9,303 nucleotides of DNA from WS-9 sp036274595. GTDB taxonomy: Bacteria; Eisenbacteria; RBG-16-71-46; SZUA-252. The notes beneath the pieces were generated by a model, which saw only the letters and a list, made by a program, of their open reading frames with translations, ran no database searches and had not been told where the DNA came from. The stretch spans positions 1 through 9,303 of the forward strand of contig DASUFL010000009.1 of NCBI GenBank assembly GCA_036274595.1. The letters run 5' to 3'. Position 1 is the stretch's first letter; each line of letters opens with the position of its first letter. Positions 1-5,037 of this stretch are shown here, in pieces. The position numbers and the translations under genes are program-made.

Positions 1-18
1 CCCGGCTCCGTGCCCAAA

Positions 19-40
19 CAACTCGCCCCGGGGCGAGTTG
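19..40. repeat. Perfect 22-bp palindrome
   Basis: The sequence reads caactcgcccc followed by its exact reverse complement, with no spacer. As RNA it could fold into a stem of about 9 bp with a tight 4-nt loop. No T-run follows (the next bases are aattcgcgcc), so it is a poor intrinsic terminator on this strand. It may be an operator for a dimeric regulator or the hairpin at the end of a gene outside the window. The palindrome is seen directly; its role is inference. Confidence 0.6.
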
Positions 41-73
41 AATTCGCGCCCCGTGTCACCCCTAGCTGAGCAC

Positions 74-146
74 CGCCAGCCGCCGCCGCCACCGCCAGCC
101 GCCGCCACCGCCAGCCGCCGCCGCCACCGCCAGCCCCCGCCGCCAC
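74..146. repeat. C-rich minisatellite (19/16/19/19-bp units)
   Basis: Four consecutive units start with cgccagcc and end with gccac: 74-92, 93-108, 109-127 and 128-146. Units 1 and 3 are identical, unit 2 lacks one gcc triplet, and unit 4 differs at one base. A degenerate partial copy continues to about 160. Unit lengths are 3n+1, so the reading frame shifts at each copy, which argues against a protein-coding role. The strand is extremely C-rich and free of T. The wider stretch 41-229 shows no gene I can support. Confidence 0.7.
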
Positions 147-229
147 CACCAGCCGCCGCCCTCCAGCCATCCCATGAGCCACCCCAAAAAGCCCGGCGGC
201 TTCGTTCTGCACGGTGCCTCGCATTTCGC

Positions 230-256
230 TCAAGTTTTCGCCGGGGGAGCCGATAC
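230..256 (+). promoter_or_regulatory. Sigma-28 (FliA-type) flagellar promoter
   Basis: A -35 element TCAAGTTT (230-237) is separated by exactly 11 nt (238-248) from a -10 element GCCGATAC (249-256). The known sigma-28 consensus is TAAAGTTT-N11-GCCGATAA, so 14 of 16 element positions match with the ideal spacing. Transcription would start near 262. The first gene downstream is at 458. The gene for a FliA-type sigma factor lies at 2843 in the same gene run, so this promoter could give positive feedback on flagellar expression. Match and spacing are seen directly; activity is inferred. Confidence 0.75.
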
Positions 257-457
257 CGCGGGCTGCTCCAGCTCGCCGCGACCCTTAGCCTAAGCATCGC
301 AACCACAAAGACTTTCCAGCCACCTGCCCAACCCTGCGACGCGCGGCACGTCCGTTGCCATTTCCAGCCATCGAACCGGCTGCAGTCGGAGCGACAACCT
401 GCCTTCGACCCTCGCGACCGGACACCCCAACAAACCAGGGACGAAGAGGAGGCCACG
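257..457 (+). other. Long 5' leader of the flagellar gene run
   Basis: About 195 nt separate the predicted sigma-28 start site from the first start codon. Codon use and composition do not suggest a gene here. A short interrupted palindrome, CTTAG-C-CTAAG, occupies 284-294. A strong Shine-Dalgarno sequence, AGGAGG, lies at 447-452, five bases before the ATG at 458. I see no recognisable riboswitch or terminator. The length leaves room for post-transcriptional control, but that is inference. Confidence 0.4.
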
Positions 458-610
458 ATGGCCCGCACCACCAAGCGCGGTCGGAAGACCCGTACCCGGA
501 CCGGCATCGACAAGCGTCAGCTCGAGCTCGAAACGATCCGCAATCGCCGCTACCTCGCGTTCGTTCGCGCGGTCATCGGCGCCGCGCGCAGCCGCAACTC
601 CTCGCGCTAA
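458..610 (+). CDS. Small strongly basic hypothetical protein (50 aa)
   Basis: The product is a 50-residue protein rich in Arg, Lys and Thr. The first 20 residues are almost entirely basic or hydroxylated (MARTTKRGRKTRTRTGIDKR) and are followed by a likely helix (about 20-43) ending in a short hydrophobic run, FVRAVIGAA. The start is well supported: ATG with a full AGGAGG five bases upstream. It is the first gene behind the sigma-28 promoter and ends 10 nt before the fliN-like gene, whose own ribosome site lies in that gap. I do not recognise the family. It does not look like FlgM, the usual small partner of sigma-28. The charge suggests binding to RNA, DNA or acidic membrane, but no motif proves it. 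The same frame stays open upstream to about position 38, but that part is low-complexity repeat and has no ribosome site of its own. Confidence 0.55.
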   Translation: MARTTKRGRKTRTRTGIDKRQLELETIRNRRYLAFVRAVIGAARSRNSSR

Positions 611-620
611 CGGAGCCCAA

Positions 621-935
621 GTGTCCCGACTCCTGACCAAGGAAGAGATCGAAGCCCTTCGGGCGGAGACGCCCTACGTGCCCGCGCCGCGGGAGCGGTT
701 TCACCTCGTGATCGACGCGGGGCACGCGGACCTCACGCCCGAGGAGATCGACCGGCTCCAGCCGGGCGACGTGATCCCGCTCGATCGTCCCGCGGGGCAT
801 CCCGTCGAGATCGTCGCCAACGCCGTCACGGTTGCGCGGGGCGTGCTCTTCGATCTCGAAGGGCGCGCGGCTGTCCGCGTCCTCTCCCTCGCGCGCCGCC
901 GCGCCACCGCCGCGCCCACTGAAAGGATCCCGTGA
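621..935 (+). CDS. fliN: FliN/FliY-like flagellar motor switch protein, minimal SpoA form
   Basis: This 104-aa protein consists of an N-terminal peptide and one SpoA (FliN/FliM C-terminal) domain. Residues 4-14 (LLTKEEIEALR) match the LSQxEIDALL peptide that opens FliM and FliY and binds phosphorylated CheY. Residues about 27-92 follow the SpoA pattern: a beta strand, an LTPEEIDRLQPGDVIPLDR stretch, PVEIVANAVTVARG, then AVRVLSL. FliN builds the lower ring of the C-ring and docks the export apparatus. The start is GTG with cggag at 611-615, five bases upstream. The stop overlaps the start of fliO, so the two are probably translationally coupled, and fliN-fliO is a classical order. Most FliN proteins lack the EIDALL peptide, whereas FliY has it together with a CheC domain that is missing here. 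The SpoA family could also include type III secretion ring proteins, but the flagellar neighbours favour the motor. Confidence 0.8.
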   Translation: MSRLLTKEEIEALRAETPYVPAPRERFHLVIDAGHADLTPEEIDRLQPGDVIPLDRPAGHPVEIVANAVTVARGVLFDLEGRAAVRVLSLARRRATAAPTERIP

Positions 936-1288
936 TGAACCCCACCTTCGCCTATGCCATCGCCGTCGGGATCGCCGCCGCCACGCTCTATGGCATCGCG
1001 CGCACCCTCGGCCGCCGGAACGCCGAGAGCGATGAGGTCGCGTTCGGTCCTCCGTGCGAGATCCAGGTGCTCTCGCGGGTGCAACTCGGCCGCGGGCGCA
1101 ACCTCGTGGTCGTCGAGGTGGAAGGAAAGCGGCTCCTGCTTGGATCCACCTCGTCCGAGTGGACCGCCCTCGCCGATCTCGGTCCGGTCGGAGCGACGGT
1201 CGCCGTCTCGGACGATCCCTTCGGCCCCATCGACGCCGAGCTGGCGCGCGCCATCCAGGCCTCGCGCTCCAAGCGGAGCAACAACTAG
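935..1288 (+). CDS. fliO: Flagellar biosynthetic protein FliO
   Basis: The protein has 117 residues. One membrane segment lies near the N-terminus (about 5-24), followed by a basic stop (RTLGRRN) and a cytoplasmic domain. Residues about 42-80 show the FliO pattern: IQVLSRVQLGRGRNLVVVEV, then EGKRLLLGSTSSEWTALADL. FliO assists assembly of the FliP ring, the core of the flagellar type III export gate. I chose ATG 935, which overlaps the fliN-like stop as TGATG and has gaaagga at 921-927; an in-frame GTG at 932 is the alternative. In most flagellar operons fliP, fliQ and fliR follow directly; here they do not. FliO is poorly conserved, so the call rests on topology, the RVxLGxGRxLVVVEV/LLLG signature and position after a fliN-like gene. 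Confidence 0.78.
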   Translation: MNPTFAYAIAVGIAAATLYGIARTLGRRNAESDEVAFGPPCEIQVLSRVQLGRGRNLVVVEVEGKRLLLGSTSSEWTALADLGPVGATVAVSDDPFGPIDAELARAIQASRSKRSNN

Positions 1289-1290
1289 CC

Positions 1291-1500
1291 GTGCAGAGCG
1301 CCCTCGTCCGCACCGGCCAGATCTTGAGCAGCCCGCCGTCGGTCCACTGGGATTTGGTCGCCGAATCGCCCGACGAAACACTCCAACTCGTTGCGGTTCA
1401 ATACACTCACGGCCAGGCACCGGCCTTGCTTTGCCCGGGATACACGACGACGCGCGACGCACGCGCCGCCCGCAACCCGAATCCGGAGTCCTCCCGATGA
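1291..1500 (+). CDS. Possible small protein of unknown function (69 aa), coupled to flhG
   Basis: A GTG two bases after the fliO stop opens a 69-codon frame whose TGA stop overlaps the flhG start as ATGA, the usual sign of translational coupling. A GGAG at 1275-1278 lies 12 bases upstream, rather far. Counting bases by codon position gives GC of about 67, 55 and 78 percent at positions 1, 2 and 3, the normal order for a GC-rich gene, although the third position looks less biased than in the neighbours. The product has no membrane segment or motif I know; its middle is mildly hydrophobic (LQLVAVQYTHGQAPALLCPG) and its end Arg/Pro/Asn-rich. It could be a degraded end of a lost gene or a non-coding spacer. 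The fliPQR-flhBA-flhF block would normally lie here. Confidence 0.4.
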   Translation: MQSALVRTGQILSSPPSVHWDLVAESPDETLQLVAVQYTHGQAPALLCPGYTTTRDARAARNPNPESSR

Positions 1501-2531
1501 GTGACATCGAGAACAAGTCGAAGCCCACGCCGACCGCGAAGGCGGCGCCCACGATCCGCCCGACCGGCGGATCCAAGAGCGCGCCCCGCCGTGCTCCTGG
1601 CGGAAAGTCCAAGCGCTCATCCAAGCCGGTCGTCCCGCCGCCTCCATCCCGGCCGCGGCGCCGCACGATCGCGGTTACGAGCGGCAAGGGCGGCGTCGGC
1701 AAGACCAACATCGTCACCAATCTCGCGATCGCGCTCGCGCGCCAGGGCGTCCGCGTCCTCGTGCTCGACGGCGATCTCGGGCTCGCGAACGTGGACCTGC
1801 TCCTCGGCGTTGCGCCGCAGTTCGATCTCCAGGACGTGATCCTGGGCGGGCGCAACGTGCGGGACGTGGTCCTCGAGGGACAGGACGGCATCCGTGTCGT
1901 GCCGGCCTCCTCGGGCGTCGAGGAGCTCGCGAATCTCGACGAGTATCGGACCGAAGTGCTCCTCCGGTCCCTCGCCGAGCTCGACGGCGAAGTGGACATC
2001 ATCCTCATCGATTCCCCGTCGGGCATCGGCACCCACGCCACGTCGCTCATTCAGGGCGCCGATCAGATCCTCGTGGTCACGACGCCGGAGCCGACGTCCT
2101 TCTCCGACGCGTACGCCATGATCAAGGTCCTCGTGCGCCGCCCGCTCAAGTGCACGCCCGCGCTCCTCGTGAACCAGGCCGACTCCGAGGAGAGCGCGAT
2201 CGCCGTCGCGCGCCGCGTGAAGAACGTGGCCAAGCGCTTCCTCAATCTCGACGTCGACTACTGGGGCTACGTCCTGGACGACGAGTCCGTGCCGAAGTCG
2301 GTCCTGCGCCAGGAGCCCTTCCTCTCGACGTATCCGTACTCGCCGGCTTCGAGCTGCATCTACCAGCTAGCCCGCAGGGTCATGGGGCAGCAGGGCCGGA
2401 ACTCCGGCCCCTCCGGCCCCTACGGCGGCAACGGCGGCCACGGCGGCCACGGCGGCGACAGCGGCCACGGCGGCCCCAAGAACACGGCCGAGACCACCCT
2501 CTCGATCGTCGATCCGTCGGAGGAGGCGTGA
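1497..2531 (+). CDS. flhG: Flagellar number/placement ATPase FlhG (MinD/ParA family)
   Basis: The protein has 344 residues. A basic, Pro- and Lys-rich extension (1-56) leads into a MinD-type ATPase. The deviant Walker A is SGKGGVGKT (62-70) with the signature lysine K64 and K69. DGDLGLANVD (91-100) follows, and Walker B is IILIDSPSGIG (168-178). VVTTPEPTSFSDAYAMIK (193-210) is typical of FlhG/YlxH. FlhG sets flagellar number and position, normally by stimulating the GTPase FlhF and interacting with C-ring proteins such as FliN/FliY, one of which is encoded upstream. The ATG has GGAG at 1485-1488. Two oddities: the usual N-terminal DQAxxLR element is absent, and there is no flhF in the window. 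The C-terminal amphipathic helix region (about 287-298) is followed by a Gly/His-rich tail (about 303-327) and an acidic end. The same frame is open far upstream, but that part overlaps fliO and is not flhG. Confidence 0.88.
   Translation: MSDIENKSKPTPTAKAAPTIRPTGGSKSAPRRAPGGKSKRSSKPVVPPPPSRPRRRTIAVTSGKGGVGKTNIVTNLAIALARQGVRVLVLDGDLGLANVDLLLGVAPQFDLQDVILGGRNVRDVVLEGQDGIRVVPASSGVEELANLDEYRTEVLLRSLAELDGEVDIILIDSPSGIGTHATSLIQGADQILVVTTPEPTSFSDAYAMIKVLVRRPLKCTPALLVNQADSEESAIAVARRVKNVAKRFLNLDVDYWGYVLDDESVPKSVLRQEPFLSTYPYSPASSCIYQLARRVMGQQGRNSGPSGPYGGNGGHGGHGGDSGHGGPKNTAETTLSIVDPSEEA
2424..2474 (+). repeat. In-frame Gly/His-rich 9-bp repeat in the flhG tail
   Basis: Units of ggcggcNac (Gly-Gly-His, Gly-Gly-Asn or Gly-Gly-Asp), one broken by a Ser codon, encode residues 310-326 of FlhG (GGNGGHGGHGGDSGHGG). 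The tract is perfectly in frame and follows the ATPase domain, so it is probably a flexible tail. The three His residues could bind metal, but this is speculation. Slippage between units could make the length vary among strains. Confidence 0.7.
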
Positions 2532-2533
2532 TC

Positions 2534-2827
2534 GTGCGGCGCCTCGTCATCCGACTCACCCTCATCGCGTCCGTGCTGGCCGGACTCGCCGCGACCATTC
2601 TCGGGATCGCGACGGGAACGCAGCCGCACGTCGTGATGTTCCGAGCGCTCCTCGCCTTCACCATCGTGCTCCTCGCGGGTGCTGGCGTGGGTCTCGTCGT
2701 CATGCGCACCGCCCTGCGCCGGTACTACGAGCAGGGGCGCCGCTCCGGGGGCGGCAGGCTTCAGACGAACCCGGTGTCCACGAACCGCCCGGTCCCGACG
2801 AACCGCCGCGTCCCCACGGACCGGTAG
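2534..2827 (+). CDS. Small two-TM membrane protein of unknown function (97 aa)
   Basis: Two hydrophobic helices are visible, about residues 5-27 (LVIRLTLIASVLAGLAATIL) and 38-57 (ALLAFTIVLLAGAGVGLVVM). Basic residues precede the first and follow the second, predicting both ends in the cytoplasm and a short external loop. The C-terminal third is hydrophilic, with three tandem hexapeptides resembling VPTNRR. I chose GTG 2534, which has AGGAGG (2521-2526) seven bases upstream inside the end of flhG; GTG 2528, which overlaps the flhG stop, is too close to that site. fliA starts 15 nt after its stop. Small membrane proteins do sit next to flhG or sigD in other flagellar operons (for example swrB after sigD in Bacillus), but I see no sequence link, so I leave the function open. 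Confidence 0.65.
   Translation: MRRLVIRLTLIASVLAGLAATILGIATGTQPHVVMFRALLAFTIVLLAGAGVGLVVMRTALRRYYEQGRRSGGGRLQTNPVSTNRPVPTNRRVPTDR
2771..2824 (+). repeat. Three 18-bp tandem repeats encoding (V)xTNRx hexapeptides
   Basis: Units lie at 2771-2788, 2789-2806 and 2807-2824, each like ccggtcccgacgaaccgc, the third more diverged. They are in frame and encode PVSTNR, PVPTNR and RVPTDR, ending right at the stop codon of the two-TM protein. A partial related motif (QTN) precedes them. They resemble in composition the 36-bp repeats at 3622-3729. Confidence 0.7.
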
Positions 2828-2842
2828 CGGAGGATCCCGATC

Positions 2843-3613
2843 ATGCCCACGCCGTCCGTGCTCCACTCGCTGGCCCACCGCACGCCGCGCTCGCGCAATC
2901 GCAAGCAGCGGCAGAAAGAGGTCGCGCTCAGCAAGTACGCGCCTCTCGTGAAGTACGTCGTCGACCGGCTCGCGCTGCATCTGCCGAAATCGGTGGAGCG
3001 GGACGACCTGATCTCGGCGGCCATCATCGGGCTCTTCGACGCGCTAGAGAAGTACGACGCCTCGAAGGGGACCAAGTTCGAGACGTACGCGATCTGGCGG
3101 ATCCGCGGCGCCATCCTCGACGAGCTCCGCTCGCTCGACTGGGCCTCGCGGTCCATTCGCCGCAAGGCGAGGAACGTCGAGGAAGTCGCTCGGGAGCTGG
3201 GCCAGAAGCTGGGCCGCGCGGCGACCGAGGAGGAGGTGGCCGAGGCGCTCAACCTGAGCCCGGTCGAGCTCTCCCGTCTCATGGACGAGGTGCACGGCAC
3301 GGCGCTCCTCTCGCTCTCCAAGTCGGTGTCGAGCGACGAGGACCAGGACTTCATCCAGCTCGAGGATATCGTCGACGACCCGTCCCACAAGGACGCGCTC
3401 GAGGTGATCGAGAGCGACGAGGCGCGCGAGGTGCTCCTCGAGACGATCGACGGCCTTCCCGAGCAGCAGCGCCTGGTCGTCGCGCTCTACTACTACGAGG
3501 AGATGACGCTCAAGGAGATCGGCGAAGCGCTCCACATCTCCGAGTCGCGCGTGTCGCAGATCCACACGCGCGCCGTCAAGACCCTCAAGGGCCGCCTCGG
3601 CAGGCTCTTCTGA
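2843..3613 (+). CDS. fliA: Flagellar RNA polymerase sigma factor FliA (sigma-28)
   Basis: The 256-aa product is of normal length for FliA/SigD. Region 2 spans about residues 29-110 and includes the 2.1-2.2 helices (KYAPLVKYVVDRLALHLP, ERDDLISAAIIGLFDALEKYD) and the DNA-melting and -10 recognition part (FETYAIWRIRGAILDELRSLDW, SRSIRRKAR). Region 3 covers about 111-158 (VEEVARELGQKLGR, TEEEVAEALNLSP). Region 4 (about 196-255) ends in the -35-binding helix-turn-helix, MTLKEIGEALHISESRVSQIH (220-240). The protein directs RNA polymerase to late flagellar and chemotaxis promoters; a fitting target is the sigma-28 promoter at 230-256. ATG 2843 has cggagga eight bases upstream. The rather long N-terminus (1-28) is Arg/Lys-rich. 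No flgM, the anti-sigma factor, is present in the window. Confidence 0.93.
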   Translation: MPTPSVLHSLAHRTPRSRNRKQRQKEVALSKYAPLVKYVVDRLALHLPKSVERDDLISAAIIGLFDALEKYDASKGTKFETYAIWRIRGAILDELRSLDWASRSIRRKARNVEEVARELGQKLGRAATEEEVAEALNLSPVELSRLMDEVHGTALLSLSKSVSSDEDQDFIQLEDIVDDPSHKDALEVIESDEAREVLLETIDGLPEQQRLVVALYYYEEMTLKEIGEALHISESRVSQIHTRAVKTLKGRLGRLF

Positions 3614-3615
3614 TC

Positions 3616-4647
3616 GTGGCCACCTCCCGCACCGGCACGAACGCCCCCCGCGCGAGCACCTCCCGCACCGGTACGAACGCCCCCCGCGCGAGCGCCTCCC
3701 GCACTGGCACCAACGCCCCCCGCGAGAGCACCTCGAGCACCGCCGCCCGCGCGAACGCGGCGGCGTCCGGCGCGCTCGATCGCTCGTCGCTCTTGAAGCT
3801 CACCGAGGGCATGGTGGCGCTCCCGACGCTTCCGCTCGTCGCGACGCGGCTCCTTCGCGCGGTAGCGCAGCCGGACACGACCCCGGACGAGATCGCCCGC
3901 ATCCTCTCGCTCGATCCCGCGCTCACCGCGCGCACGCTCCGGCTCGCGAACTCCGAGTTCTACGGGTTCCCGCGCCGGGTCGGCTCGGTCGACCTCGCGG
4001 TCGTCGTACTCGGCGCGAACCCGATCCGGGATCTCGCGCTCTCCGCGTCCGTGTTCCGCACCATCGGCGAGGCCGACGCCCTCATGGAGGACGTCTGGCG
4101 CCATTCGCTCGCGGCAGGTGTGGCGGCGCGGATCCTCGCGGAGCGCACGCGCTACCGCCTCGAGAGCGAGGCCTACGCCGCCGGGCTGCTTCACGACATC
4201 GGCACCGTGGTGCTGCGCCAGACCGATCCCGCCCGCTTCCAGGCGGTGATCGCGATGGTGCGGGACCAGGGTGAAACGATCGAGGAGGCCGAGCGCGGTC
4301 TCTTCGGGTCCTGCCACGCCGAGGTGGGCGCGTGGCTGGCCGAGCGCTGGGGGCTTCCCGCCGATCTGGTGGAAGCCATCGCCTGCCATCACCGGCCGGA
4401 GACGGCGAGACGGAATCCCGAGCTCGCCCTACTGGTCCACGTGGCCACGTCACTCGCGGAACGGGCCGGATTCGCCTGGCCCCGGGGGGTCGCGCGCCGA
4501 CCCATCGCTCCTTCCGCGTTCGAAGTGGTCGATGCCGACGAGCGGAAGCGCGAGGCCCTCCTCGGGACGCTCGTCGAAGACGTGGTCCGCGAAACGGAGC
4601 GGGAGCGGGAGCTCTTCGCCGAATTCCGCGGATCGCAGGAGGACTGA
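3616..4647 (+). CDS. HDOD-domain signalling protein
   Basis: After a low-complexity N-terminus (1-58) the protein carries an HDOD domain (about 59-265): LPTLPLVATRLLRAV, LSLDPALTARTLRLAN, YGFPRRVGSVDLAVVVLG, then LLHDIGTVVL (191-200), CHAEVGAWLAERWGLP (233-248) and an ACHHRPE segment. HDOD proteins are signalling relatives of HD phosphohydrolases, often beside chemotaxis, flagellar or c-di-GMP genes, and many have no known activity. Here the HD pair H193/D194 and nearby histidines H163, H234, H258 and H259 are kept, so I would not exclude metal binding. The C-terminus (about 300-343) is a charged helix rich in Glu and Arg. GTG 3616 lies two bases after the fliA stop, with no clear ribosome site, so expression probably depends on coupling to fliA. 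A TTG at residue 59 could give a shorter form, but the silent pattern of the repeats supports translation from upstream. Confidence 0.85.
   Translation: MATSRTGTNAPRASTSRTGTNAPRASASRTGTNAPRESTSSTAARANAAASGALDRSSLLKLTEGMVALPTLPLVATRLLRAVAQPDTTPDEIARILSLDPALTARTLRLANSEFYGFPRRVGSVDLAVVVLGANPIRDLALSASVFRTIGEADALMEDVWRHSLAAGVAARILAERTRYRLESEAYAAGLLHDIGTVVLRQTDPARFQAVIAMVRDQGETIEEAERGLFGSCHAEVGAWLAERWGLPADLVEAIACHHRPETARRNPELALLVHVATSLAERAGFAWPRGVARRPIAPSAFEVVDADERKREALLGTLVEDVVRETERERELFAEFRGSQED
3622..3729 (+). repeat. Three 36-bp tandem repeats encoding TSRTGTNAPRAS
   Basis: Units are at 3622-3657, 3658-3693 and 3694-3729, each encoding a 12-residue unit [TA]SRTGTNAPR[AE]S in the HDOD protein's N-terminus. 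Unit 2 differs from unit 1 at one silent position. Unit 3 differs from unit 1 at four positions, two of them silent. Most changes being at third positions suggests the tract is translated in this frame. It is probably a disordered, basic linker. Confidence 0.85.
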
Positions 4648-4652
4648 CGTTC

Positions 4653-5021
4653 ATGGGCAGTGCCGCCACAAAATCCTCACACGACCGGGACATCGAGATC
4701 CGGGTTCGCTTCGAGCCCGGGCTGGGAGCCGCGCTCTACGCCTCGCTTCGAGACGGCGAGGTCGGAGCCGTGACCGTGGCCAAGAACCTTGGCCGCGGCC
4801 GCTCCCTCCTTCGCTATCACGGCTTCACGCTGATGGCGCAGGGGGCTCCCGACTGGAAGGTGGGCGATTCGTTCTCGGTCTACGTGAAGGAGCTCGGTCC
4901 GCCGCTCGTTCTCGCTCCGGTGGGCGCGAACGGACGGAGCGCGAGCCGGCGCGTCGCCACGGTCGAGTCGGCCGTGGTCCCGGGCCTGCCCCAGTCGTCC
5001 AACAACGCGGTCGGCCGCTAA
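4653..5021 (+). CDS. Small protein resembling the N-terminal barrel of FliK-like proteins (122 aa)
   Basis: No confident family assignment. Residues about 14-88 look like a small beta-barrel: IEIRVRFEPGLGAALYASL, a Gly/Arg turn (NLGRGRSLLRYHGFTLMAQG), then WKVGDSFSVYVKELGPPLVLAPVG. The order - a strand, a turn, 'coating' strands, a 'GDxFxVxV' strand and a 'GPPLVL' strand - is like the domain found N-terminal to the FliK/Flg_hook region in hook-length control proteins, but the FliK C-terminal domain is missing. The last 35 residues are Ser/Arg/Val-rich and probably flexible. ATG 4653 follows the HDOD stop by 5 nt, with AGGAGG at 4637-4642. The next gene starts 16 nt after the stop. A PilZ-type role was considered, but no RxxxR or DxSxxG motif is present. 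Confidence 0.6.
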   Translation: MGSAATKSSHDRDIEIRVRFEPGLGAALYASLRDGEVGAVTVAKNLGRGRSLLRYHGFTLMAQGAPDWKVGDSFSVYVKELGPPLVLAPVGANGRSASRRVATVESAVVPGLPQSSNNAVGR

Positions 5022-5037
5022 CTCCAGGGAGGGAGTC

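Noticed and set aside
74..146. CRISPR array
   Set aside because: The units are 16-19 bp, directly adjacent, low-complexity and without unique spacers; no cas genes are present.
38..457. An open + strand frame running into the 50-aa basic gene, giving a 190-aa protein
   Set aside because: The upstream part is C-rich minisatellite and the sigma-28 promoter lies inside it. The ribosome site at 447-452 and ATG at 458 mark a convincing internal start, so only the last 50 codons are called.
1411..1431. Intrinsic terminator before flhG (ggcc-N7-ggcc followed by ttgcttt)
   Set aside because: The stem is only 4 bp and the tail is not a clean T-run, and the gene order suggests coupling across this point.
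954..1496. N-terminal extension of FlhG in the same open frame
   Set aside because: It overlaps fliO in another frame, shows only Arg/Ser/Pro-rich shadow composition, and a good ribosome site and ATG occur at 1497.
4653..5021. PilZ c-di-GMP receptor
   Set aside because: The size and beta-rich look fit, but neither the RxxxR nor the D/NxSxxG motif is present.
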